NCBI GenBank assembly: GCA_030562195.1
Contig: JAUJPP010000007.1
Span: 19,651,769-19,715,768, forward strand
DNA from: Nipponacmea schrenckii
Lineage: Eukaryota > Mollusca > Gastropoda > Lottiidae
DNA length: 64,000 nt
Direction of reading: 5' to 3'
This document shows positions 10,799-22,592 of this stretch, in pieces (position 1 is the stretch's first letter; each line of letters begins with the position of its first letter). Position numbers and translations under genes: made by a program. The notes beneath the pieces were generated by a model. That model was not told the origin of the DNA, searched no databases, and saw nothing but the letters and a program-made list of their open reading frames with translations.

Positions 10799-13700
10799 AT
10801 GTCTGTTCGGGAACCATTAACCCCGCTGTCAACCAACAATATGTCAACACCGACATCATCCAAACGACCCAATACCGGTACTGCTTCTAAATTTGTGTCT
10901 CCATCAACTAGTCGACATGCTCATATTCAAACACCTGTAGGAGTTTTTACCAAAGAACATGATGATGCAGCTGAGAAAAGAGATCGTCGAAGGTCAAGAG
11001 TTCTTGAATTACAAAGAAAAGCTGGTACAGCTGGTGGTAGTCCAATCTCTCCAGCTGACAGACGACGATCAACGCCTTTAAATGGTTTAACAGCTAATCA
11101 GTTATCTGATCATTATGCTAGTTGTATTAAACTCTCTACAGAAAATGTAAGATCAATCATTTTTTACTGGAATTGACTTTTTTTAATGTTTTTTTTTCTA
11201 GGAATCAAGACCTCAGTTTGTAGTAGTTAGATAATTTGAGATGTTAATCAATGTTGGTTTAAAAATTTGAAATTACTTAGTTGGGTAGATCTGCCTCTAG
11301 TACTTTATTGAAAAGTGAACCATTATTATGTTTTTGTGATATTTCAGAAAATAAATGCTAAAAATGCCTTTGGTCTTCATCTGATTGATTATATGTCAGA
11401 CTTATTACAGAAAAAAGGATTGGAAAACTTTCAGGTTAGTATTATTTTAGGATCTGAAAATAATTTGTGTTAAAAAGGAAGCACACTTTATACAATGGAA
11501 AAAACTTCTTTGTAGAGCTTTCTCTTTTATAAAGGTTTCTTTAAAGATGTTTATATTGCAAGTGATTTAATAACACAAAAATTTTGTATGTGTCTTTCCA
11601 GGTTGCCAGTACTACATTGGATGCTAGTGCCAAGATTTATGCTGGAAGAGTAGATTTTATTCATTCTGAAACTTATAAAGTATTAACTGGTCTGGGACGG
11701 TCAGAAAAGGACAAAAATAAAGAGGATGGTATGTGAAACTATAAACAGTTTGATTTTAAAAACAATGTACTGTAATATGTTGATAACACACAGAATTTTA
11801 TAGTAAATCAGGCATTTTACCTATATGTAATAAAATTACTGTACTATGGCATAGTAAATTTTTTTAAAAATTGCTTCTAAAATATGAATTTAATACTTCA
11901 CTCAAGCATGATATCATCAATTCATGTTTGTGATGGTTATTTTTGTAGCTGGAGAGGGAGATGAAGATATTGGTGAAGATGAAAGTAATGCAGAGGAAGT
12001 CAACAAAAAGAAGAGAAAGGTAAACCAATTGACATTTATATTCAGCAAAAGACTTCAAGTAATATACTGTATGAGTGCTAATATAGTGTACACACTTTAC
12101 TTAGCTTAGCTTTAACCATCAGTAACACTGCTCACATTATTATTAGAAACTGATAAAATGTGTTCTCCATTTATTACATTCCATCTATATTTTGTAGGTC
12201 AGAAAAAGTCGAACAGTAGAAACTAACTTAAAGAATATAAATGTCAATAAATTTGATTTAGAATTTGAGGTAAGGTTCAAAATTTACACTGCTTTTAAAA
12301 CAGGGTATAAAATATTTCCTTATTCACCTCTACAATATTTTGCATCATGGAAAAGTTTCTTATAAAAAGTGTGTAGATTAGAACGTTGGTTTTTAAAGGG
12401 GCACAGTCTTGATTTGTTTCGGACAATCATCTGACAGTCTCAAACACATAAAATCTTTTGTCTTAGCTTATCAGAAATAGTTTACAGAGCTTGCCTTTTA
12501 AATTTGAGCCTTCAAATCCATGTGTATCCATAATTATCCGTGTTTAAAAATCATAATGTCTTAAGATATTACGAACGTCCCATAATAATGGTACATCTTG
12601 ATAATCAAAGAGTTATAAATAGACTACTGCGCAGGCCCACACTGACAAAACAAAAAGAAAGTAATAACAATTGTAGACTTTGTCAACAGGACACACAATT
12701 TTCAGACTGAATGGAGACCAGCCGCGTACAGCTTGTACAGCTTGTATAGTTTGTACCTATTAAATATAGTTATTTCTTTGTTACTTTTCTCTTTGTACTT
12801 CTTGAACATGAATTTCCAATGTACTATTGTACTATTGACTATAAATATTTTCAGCCAAAACAATAAAAGTTTGAGTATATTCTACTGTATTCTATACTGT
12901 TTATGTTTCAGGTAGATCCTATGTTTCAAATCACATCAGCAGCCTTTGATGAAGGTGGAGTTAGTGGGTTGTTATTGAATAATTTACAGTGTTTTGATGA
13001 TAGTCAAGAATTAATATTAGATTCCTCTACACTGGTGTCTATTATAGATGATAGAAATTTACACCCTAGAGAATGCCAACCTGTAGATACTGGAGATCTA
13101 AAAGGTATGGTATATCAAGAAGAACACATGCATATACATGTACGTGTTTTACTTCTGTTCTAATTTGTCATATTCATATGGTTTGTAATATAAACTTTAT
13201 ATGAAGAAGCCCAATCTAGAGCAAAAACTTAAGATGTAAACCCCATTTTACATTATGTTTTGGTTGGACCTAGATATTATATGCAGAGTGATTGTAGATG
13301 TGTTTATCGAAGGTAGAAAATCTCCAATACCAACTACCAAAGTTTCTAAGTCCTCTTTTTTCTTGGCTTAATCTAATTTTATTATTGTTTTCAGAGTTAT
13401 TTTCTAAGTTGCATATGGAAGAAAAAAGAATATGTCCTGCATTTGAAGACTTCAGATTTACAGAATGGGATGGCTCTGATACTGTGAGTATTGTTTTCAT
13501 GCTTCTTTGAATATTATACCAGAATATTTGGTTATCTCTATTGATACCAGCTTGTAATAAAACTATTAACCCAAGAAATCCATCATTGCATTGATCAAAA
13601 TGAACTCAAAGTTCTAATAAAGTAAAAAATAATGCCACATGCGTTACACTTTTGTGTTTCTCACTTGAATTATTTCTTGTTTCCATGCCTTGGATAAACT

Positions 13701-16700
13701 TTTTGAAGTTTTTGATCATCCTTTATAGATCAATCCCCAAACTTCCTGTGGTTGTTAAAAGTAAACTAACTATAATGTTGATGTTGTTATTGTAGAGTTC
13801 TATCATACCCAAATCATCATCAGAACATGTATTTGATGTGAATGCTGAGGTAGAACCAATCCCAGAACCAGAAGAAGATAACTACAATAGAGATGTAGAT
13901 GTTTTATCTTTTACGGGTGGTGATAGTGATGATGAACATCATGGTATGTCCATTTTATCATACATTGTTTTAATACAGATGTTACTATTATAAAATGTTG
14001 TGATGCGATTGAGTAGCACTTAAATGTAATTGTTAAATTGAAGAATTGTTAAGAACTTTTAAAACTTTTTAAGTGTATCAAATAGCAATATTTTCCCACT
14101 TTGCAAAATTTAGAGGTGCAGTATCTTGTATAAGTGGAATTTCAATTTTCTGACATCTGACTAAAAATTGAAATTTTACAAATAGAAAAAATCAGTGATA
14201 AAAGCTAAGAACAACTCTTTATATTTCCTCTGAAGTACACAAAATGAATAAAGATGGAAATTTATGGTTTCTATGTTGGAATTAAGATTGTTGGAGAGGT
14301 ATTAATATCTATTATTGATTTTGATTAGGGTTTGATCCCGAATCACAAGAAGAAACTATGTCTCATCTATTAGGTGATAATAATACAGCTAAACTAGTAG
14401 AATCAGCTTTTAGAGATTTAACGTAAGTATTGTCTTTATTTGACTACATTGCAAATCTGGTTTATATTATTGAAAGATTATTTTTTTATACCTCCAAAAA
14501 CTTATTTAATGTAAAATAAAATTTTGCTGTAATTTTTGTATGTTTAATATCTAAACTTGTACGTTTAATATATAAGCTGAAAATTGCTTTAATTTGAAAA
14601 GTATGAACTTCATATGAAGATTGAAGTTTGGATGTCAAAGATTGATGTTAGATCTGATTTTGAATGTAGGGTTTAATCTTGTCAGTTTTGTTTACAGGCA
14701 TGGGTCAGTTGGAAGTTTGATGCAGATATTGGCCTCTGAACCTTCAGATTACTCGTATTTTGATAAAACTTTATTAAAATCTTGGGCTGGACCTTCACAT
14801 TGGAAACTTGGACCATTATCAAAAGGTAAGAAATATTCAGAAGAACTTGTTAAAGTTTAGAAATTTTGACTCAGAAAGTCTTATTCTTAAAGGAATCATA
14901 CATGTCCCTGTTCCATAAAAGATCTTTAAAAAAGATTTTGTTGTTATTAATTTTACATTGAGAATACCATATTTATGACAAAATTGATAGTAAGATTTTT
15001 TGTGGAATGGAACCCAGCATGCTGTAGAATTTAATCACAGTTGACCACATTTAACATCAAACGGACAGGGCTCTATAGAAAAATAATTTTGATGTATTCC
15101 TATGGTTCCTGGTATGGTATTTTTGTTTGTTAACTTCAGTGAAGGGAAATATCTTTAGTGTAAAGTACATGTCATTCTTTTGTTTTTGCAGATCCCAAAA
15201 ATGTTCCCAAGACTACAAAAGCCAAAAAAGTCGATTTTACAATAGATTATGAAGGAGATGTTGATTTAGAGAAACCATTCAGAAAATCTAAAGCTACAAC
15301 ATTAACTAAAGCTACATTAACTAAACATACTAAAACACAGACAACCCTACCTGAAGATCAACATTATGATGCTGATAAATTATTCAAATTATTTAATAAA
15401 CCTAAAATTATGGTAAGTTAAATATTTAATATAATTTTCCATTTCGAGTTACTTTGCATATAATTCAATTTTGTAATAAGTTTTTTTACTAAGTCTATAA
15501 TCTAAAATCATCATCTGTTGAGTTGAATCAAGGAATATATAATATGAATTTCTGTTTTTTTTTGGTTTTTTTTGCATCCAGACTCATGTTACATTTATTG
15601 TGTTATTGTACATATGTTACATTTTTGTGTTATCATACATGTGTTATATTTGTTGTGTTATTGTACAAATTTTACAGTTGTTGTGATGTACATAAATGTT
15701 ACATTGGTTATGTTATACATAAATGTTACATTGGTTGTGTTATCATACATTTATGTTACATTGGTTGTGTTATCATACATATATGTTAACATTGGTTGTG
15801 TTATCATACATACATGTTACATAGGTTGTGTTATCATACATATATCTTACATTTGTTGTGGTATACATAAATGTTACATTTGTTGTGGTATACATACATA
15901 TTACATTTGTTGTGTTATACATAAATGTTAAATTGGTTGTGTTATACAAACAGTGTTACATTGGTTGTGTAATCATTAAAAATGTTACATTGGTTGTGTA
16001 ATCATTAAAAATGTTACATTGGTTGTGTAATCATTAAAAATGTTACGTTGGTTGTGTTATCACAAATATATGTTACATATATATTTATGTGTTAATTTAC
16101 ATGTCATACTATTCCATTGACACCTTATGATCTAGTATGTGCCTGTCATTCAATGAGTTTAGGACTATTGTAGATCAAGAGACAAACAGCTAGTGATGTT
16201 GGTGTAGATGAAGCAGTAGAGAATTATGATTATGATAATGCTAATGATAAAGGCAATTACTGTCCTGCTGATGCTGCAGTGGGTACAATTTTTTTAATTT
16301 TTATTTTCATGGCATAGTCTTATAGTTGGCTTTTTGGGCCTCAACATGTTTTTGAATCATTATGTTAAAAAAATGGTTGAAGTTGTTTCTAATCCAAGCT
16401 TATGGCTGTCTTGTCAAACAAATAAATTTTATTTCATACCTTTATAAAAATTAACTTTGTCCCAAGCCTAAGACTGTATCACATTGAGAGAAATTTGTTA
16501 CTACTTTAAACCTGCACTGATCTAATACAAACAAGCCAATAGAACTGGAGAAATTTTGCCAGAGCAGCACAAATTTTAAATGATAATTTAATTTTAGGAT
16601 GATGATGATGATGACGACCAAGGATTCAACTTTACAGCTGCCTGTGGTGATTATAGCCAGGAATCTCAGGAAATGACTCAGAATCCTTCATTACAAGACA

Positions 16701-18165
16701 CGTTATTTGATGGTACAATTCTAGCAGGAGATAAGTTACTAGCACAACCATATAAGGTATAATATGACTAATTTTTAATATTCAGAGTTTTATGTGCAAT
16801 TGGTTATGTAACAAATCAAAATGGTATTTTACACTATGTGGACTCTCCAAGAAATGAGATACAGTCTTTCCTAATCATACTGATTCATTTCCTGTGTAGG
16901 TAGCTAAGATTGATATTGGTTATGCTAAAACAGCCAAGAAATTAGATGTAAGAAGATTAAAGGGTTCTATGTGGAAATTATTAACCAAGAAAGAAGAAGA
17001 AGCCCCTGTGGTAAGTATATAGCTATAAAGAACTCTTGGTCAAAACTAGGATTCCTGAAAGCTTATGGAAGCTGTTTGACTGATTCTGATCAGATTCTGT
17101 TGGCCTTAAAGATTTGAATGTTTGTGTTCACATATTAACTAAACTTCGAGTCTTTGTAATTAACAAGGAACAATATATTTTTTTCCGAACACAAAAAAGC
17201 ACATAATAGCATATGATGCATAATCTTCAAAGGAAGAATGTTCAGTATAATCCTATGTATATTTATGGACCCTTTTGATGTCTAATTTCACAGGCAGTTC
17301 AAACTTTTACCAATTTTTTGTCTGTCAGTTATACTGTCTATTTTCATCACCCATATATAATCATGTACATGTAGTAAGAAATGATTTGTTTATCAGCAGG
17401 AAGATGAGACTGAAAATATAACCATGAATACATCGTGGTCATTCCAATCTTTATTGGAACAATTACCAGAGAAAGTCTCTACAAATACTGCCAGGAATCT
17501 CAGCGTTCCTATTGCCTTTGTTTGTTTACTGCATTTAGCCAATGAAAAGGTATATATTGATTTCAATTTAAATTTTTGATAAAAAATGTTATTGTCTGTC
17601 CGTCTGCATTTCTTCTAAATAATAAAAGTTTTCATTTCATTAGTAGATTTGGCTTTAGTTGATTGACAATGTTAAACTGAAAGTTAGTTGAACTACATGG
17701 AAATAAGCTTGTAATGTTACTGAGAGAATAATTCATTTTTAAAGGAGCCATTTGTATTATACTATTAACAGTTGTAAAGCATAATTAAAGCTGGGTCTAT
17801 CGGTACAGACCTTATTCAAATGTTTCCATATTAAATCCAGAACTTTGAAGCCTCATTCTCCACTCCCATTAAATCAAAACAACTGATTAAGCCAAGCAAT
17901 CTTACAAGATAAAAAAAAGCCAATTGATGATAATGATAAAATTACCTTCACACTTTTCTGAAAAAAGGTCAGTTTTAAGCCCCAATTCAACTGTACTTGA
18001 TCTTACATAGATTATTCCTTCATATGACTCCACCATCTTTTCAATGGATAGCGTAATTTTTGAGTTTTGGAAGAATAAAATCTATAATGCTTCAAAATAT
18101 GTTTATTTCAGACATTAAAGATAACAGGAGAAGAGTTGAAAGATTTAGTTATATGTAAAGATTGA
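10799..18165 (+). CDS. NCAPH: NCAPH: condensin complex subunit 2 (Barren, condensin I kleisin)
   Basis: NCAPH is the kleisin that bridges the SMC2-SMC4 heads and holds the HEAT subunits NCAPD2 and NCAPG, compacting mitotic chromosomes. Sixteen coding exons: 10799-11146, 11348-11434, 11602-11728, 11949-12019, 12198-12269, 12912-13104, 13395-13483, 13796-13943, 14329-14422, 14698-14825, 15192-15412, 16174-16278, 16598-16756, 16900-17010, 17400-17549 and 18112-18165. All phases close, giving 718 residues (human 741). An N-terminal Ser/Thr-rich tail with basic runs is followed by the conserved [16 protein letters not shown] and [15 protein letters not shown] blocks, then acidic linkers. The C-terminal winged helix includes [17 protein letters not shown] and ends [12 protein letters not shown]. 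The start is the first ATG after a 5' UTR acceptor. The acceptor before 17400 is a CAGCAG (NAGNAG) tandem that could add one Gln. Confidence 0.96.
12398..12545. repeat. Dispersed repeat family B, copy 2 (NCAPH intron)
   Basis: Sits in the 642-base intron before the exon at 12912. It shares GGGGCACAG, CAGTCTCAAACACAT and TTTGAGCCTTCAAATCCATGTG with copies at 8225-8360 and 35572-35675, and keeps the same block order. No function is visible. Confidence 0.6.
15585..16075 (+). repeat. Minisatellite, about 30-bp unit, in an NCAPH intron
   Basis: About sixteen imperfect copies of a unit built on TGTTACATTGGTTGTGTTATC, some with an internal CATACAT, in the 761-base intron between exons at 15192-15412 and 16174-16278. 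Units vary from about 22 to 34 bases. Two or three adjacent copies near 15980-16040 are nearly identical, so local copy number may be variable. The open frames through it are a by-product of the repeat. Confidence 0.85.
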
Positions 18166-21100
18166 TGATATGATGATAGGAAGATTGTTGTTATTGTTGT
18201 TTATTGAAGATCTCTCATCATTCATCATGTTTTTAAACAAACAAGTGCTCAAAACATTACAATCAAACCCATAATATATACATGTAGTTCACATTTAGTA
18301 TCCACAAGTCCTGAAAACTGTTTGAATTTTTTACACTAGCACCTTGGATACCAAACATTTAGCCTCAAGATACCATTATGAAAATCAGAATGTATAAATT
18401 TTTAAAATCACATTGTCATTGTGTCATCTTATGTAGAAGTGACTAATCTTATAACTGGATCGCATCAGTTGGATTGTAATCTTTGGAACTTCTGCACTGG
18501 ATCGCATCAGTCGGATTGTAATCTTTGGAACTTCTGCACTGGAGCATATCAGTCAGATTGTAAGCTTTGGAACTTCTCCACTGGATCGCATCAGTCGGAT
18601 TGTAATCTTTGGAACTTCTCCACTGGATTGTATCAGTCGGATTGTAATCTTTGGAACTTCTCCACTTGATTGTATCAGTCAGATTGTAATCTTAGGAACT
18701 TCTCCACTGGATTGAATCAGTCAGATTGTAATCTTTGGAACTTCTCCACTGGATTGTATCAGTCAGATTGTAATCTTTGGAACTTAAGTATTTTCTACTG
18801 TATATTGTATAAAAGGTTTTATTTTTTAATTTATGCACTGAAGAATGGACAAATTTATTGTGCACTTTATGATACAATGCATTTCACAAAATGCTTGCTT
18901 GATTTAAAACCAAATAATGATACATTATGACCAAACTTTCTGAAATTTAAGTACAATAATTCAGGTGGTGAATATGTATTAATCAAACTGATTGGCTTGA
19001 AATATATATTACAGATATCTCTGGACCTTTGATAAAGTATTGTTTTATTTCATCAGCATTGTTAATTTCTGTTCAAATATAATTTGTTAATTTTATTGTA
19101 TATTTTGTACATTATAATGAACTACCACATTATGTAAAACCTTTTAAAATCACAAGATTTTTTAGTTCTTCCTTTCTTTTCTATATTTCTATCTTCATGT
19201 CTAACTTATACTCATCTCAATTTATCATCATCTCAAATAAAACAGATAGCTGTACCTAACTTCTCTTTGTATTTTTGAATATTTGAATGCATGGTGTATC
19301 ATCCAGTTGTGGAACATAAAACCGAGTACCTGTGAGTGATTCAGTTTGTCATATTTGCAAAATACAAGTGTTGTTGCTGCAGCTTAGCTCTCCAATAAAA
19401 TCTGCTACATACGGTAAATATTAACATTAATATCTAGTATCTATACAGTACTGGCAAATCAACTGTCTGGTTCATAAAGGATTAAAAATAACACAGTACT
19501 GAATTGATATTCTTTTTTTACTCACAAAAACAGACAATGTGCTCCATAAATAAAACAACAATACCTTAATATACAATGATGGTCCCAAATACTTCATACC
19601 AAAATAACAATTAAAAAGATAGCACTTTGATAAATCATCTTCATCACAATATAAAATCAGATCAGGAGTCAAGATAAGTCCAAAAAAAATAATAAATAAA
19701 AAAATCAACAACACAAAACAGATATATAAAAACAAAAGTTATTGCACTTGTAGTTTCAGGCTAGTATTCATGTTGATATTTTTAATAATGGAAAGAAAAC
19801 AGAAAACTGTCAGTACCAGTCCTCATGAAAACATGTTGAACATGTCAAAAGTAAGGTGTTGTAATTTTGAGGTGATAATTATTCATTAGTTTTATAACTT
19901 AAATGACATTCTAAACACATGTACTAACAATTTCAGAATCAATTTATCTGGGAAAAAGATCACTTATTCAACAACAAATTTATAAAGCAAGTTGTTGTAA
20001 TTTATTGAGGATATTATCTGAAACTGTTTATTTTCCATTTTAAGAAATACCAACATGAACCGCAGCCATCATATTAAATAATAGAATGATTATGAAGGAA
20101 TGTATCCATACAATAATTAAGTGATCTAAAATGAGATATGTTTGTTTTTTAAATTGAAATACTGTGAATCCTTTCAATGTTTGGGCATCAATTTTTTTAG
20201 ATTTGTACTATAAAGAATGAATTGATTATTTATGTATATCTGTGAATTTCGACAAGAATACTGATGATTTAACAGTATTGTATGACAAATAAAAATCATA
20301 AAAAACAAAAATGAATTGTGATAAAAGCTTATAATATCGGACAAAGGTTCACTTCTAGTAACTATATCTTAAATATCAAACTTAAAATACAGAAGTTGAT
20401 GATTTGGTTTTTCCACAAATGAAATTCCTTACATCATTATATGTAAAACTACATATTATCTTTAAGAAAAGGCACATTCCCAAAATGGCATTAAAACACA
20501 AAATAAAGTTTTGTCACAACCAAACTATTCATGGACATAAAATTTAACAAAATTTCCTGTTCATCTTTTGAGATCTGATTGGTTAATGTCTTGTTACTTT
20601 ATCATCCAATCAAATTCTTTGAATTCATTTTAAATTATTTGAAAAATCATCTATGATATCTGATAATAAGAAAAGACAATATTTCAAAGATTTCAGTAGA
20701 TTTTCGTGGCAATAAATCAGCCAATATAACTGAACATACGAAGTGATTAAATGGTAGGCGTGCTGGTTATATAATGAAAATATAATTTAATGTGTCGTTA
20801 TCTTACGACACAGAATTAAGATATGAGAAAATATATACAAATTTCACAATATAGATATAACCAATTCAATATTAAATATATTTCAAACACACATTAAAAG
20901 CAGTATTTACATGTAAATCTATCAATGCAAGAAGAAAATTATCAACTCATTATTCAAATTGTATGAGTAATTCCTGATACCCAGTGGGAATGGTGCTTGA
21001 TTACTTCTTGTGACAAATTTTTTGCATCTTACAGCAATATCTCATAACAAGATAGATTCACATCTTACAAGAGCAATGAAGATTATGCGATAAAAAAACT

Positions 21101-22592
21101 TACTAACATTCAATAAATTTAGATCAATAACAAACAATACATTAACCATATCCAGATACTTATTTACAAACTAGGGGGACGGTACATTGGTGACTTATTG
21201 AGGCAGTCTATTATTTTATTATGAATGATATGATTGTTGATGGTGCTTTAATGATTCTTTACAAAACCATCCAATGTTTCAATGGGACAATTTGATATCG
21301 AGATCCTATAAAGAATTTAATTTTAACTTTTTTTCCTCTTCATCTAATCTATTCAAATTAATGGTGCTTTGACTAGTCATACTCTTTACTGTTACCAAAA
21401 TTAAACTAAATGATTCTCTGAAAGGAAATTCAAAATCTTTAAGTCAATATACTTTGATTAGAGATTCTTTACCATCTCACTTGACAAACGTTACCTGCTA
21501 ACATTCTTTTAAAATTTAAACATGTGAATTTCTCTGTAAATAATGTTTTGATACAAAACAACCCTCTAAAAGCACCAACAAATGAGGATATTACAATGGA
21601 GGAATGTAAATAAAATGGTCCAAAACAATGATAATAGATCCACAAACATTTTGTAACAAATAAATAAATAAATAACAAATAGGATTCAATTTTTACAAAC
21701 AGCTTCACATCAAATATAAATATATTCCTGTACCCTTTAGTTCTTTACACTGATGATTCTTTAATCTATGAATGTTAATCTGATGATAACTGGACTCTCT
21801 ACTGATACGTTTATAAATTATTATGGTTTTAGTTTTTAACTTAAAGACTATTTATACAGCTCCTTCAATCCAGACCTCATATTCTCAAAACAATCCTAGC
21901 CATCATATGTCCTTTTAACAGTGTTACTAGTACTGTCTAGTGCTAAGATCATTTTGAGAACATAGGGCCAGAATTTCTATTTTTGGAGAGATTTGAATTT
22001 CTGTAGTCATGCGTTATGACCTTTGTATATTAATTAAATTACCCTGGCAGAATTTCCAATTTCAATTAATTTTTGGCAAGCACTGTACAAAAAAAGGGCC
22101 ACTGATATTGGGTACAGGAAAGAAGGACAATATCCTTATCACACTTATTTTAAACATAAGTTATTATCATTATATAAACAATATCATTAATATTATAATA
22201 TCAAGTGAAAAAGTATTATCAATATTTAGAAGTTTTCATGTAAAAATAAATCTAGTCTCTAATATAATATTATGCATTGTTATTTTTCTGGTATTATTCA
22301 ATTATTATTAAAATGACATTTGAGATCTGTTGAAAAATCTTCAAAATAGAAGAAAGCAAATATTTAGCTGATTATTTGAAAAAAATTAATCTTTAAATAT
22401 TCAGAAAAATCTAAGCCTAATATCCTGAAACTGGGTATAGTTTTTTAGGTTTAAAAGATATTCAAAGAATGCAGCTGTAATGAAATTAATACCATTAAAA
22501 AGAATGGATCTGACAGAAATATTGGTGAGAATTGTGTCTATATTCACCGAAGACATTACTGAGCAAAATGAAATTTTTCATGAACTGTATTT
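18166..22592. other. Convergent spacer: 3' UTRs of NCAPH and the LCOR-like gene
   Basis: AT-rich sequence with no convincing coding exon in either strand. It must contain the NCAPH 3' UTR on the left (an AATAAA lies at about 19236) and the LCOR-like 3' UTR on the right. Apart from the 42-bp minisatellite at 18455-18790 I see no structured element. Confidence 0.6.
18455..18790 (+). repeat. Minisatellite of 42-bp units downstream of NCAPH
   Basis: Eight copies of a 42-base unit containing CAGTCGGATTGTAATCTTTG and GGAACTTCT(G/C)CACTGGAT, about 90 percent alike. It lies some 290 bases after the NCAPH stop, so it is probably in the 3' UTR. Because 42 is a multiple of three it stays open in several frames and spells a 14-residue repeat (SDCNLWNF core). 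There is no sign that it is translated. Confidence 0.9.

Noticed and set aside
15523..15931. Cys/Tyr/Ile-rich open frames of 88 and 119 codons
   Set aside because: They run through the intronic minisatellite of NCAPH; the composition comes from the repeat and the splice sites on both sides skip it.
15585..16075. CRISPR-like spaced repeat
   Set aside because: Units abut without unique spacers and lie in a eukaryotic intron; it is a minisatellite.
18421..18930. Open frames with SDCNLWNF repeats that look like a repeat protein
   Set aside because: They are produced by the 42-bp minisatellite, whose length is a multiple of three; there is no start context, domain or splice evidence.
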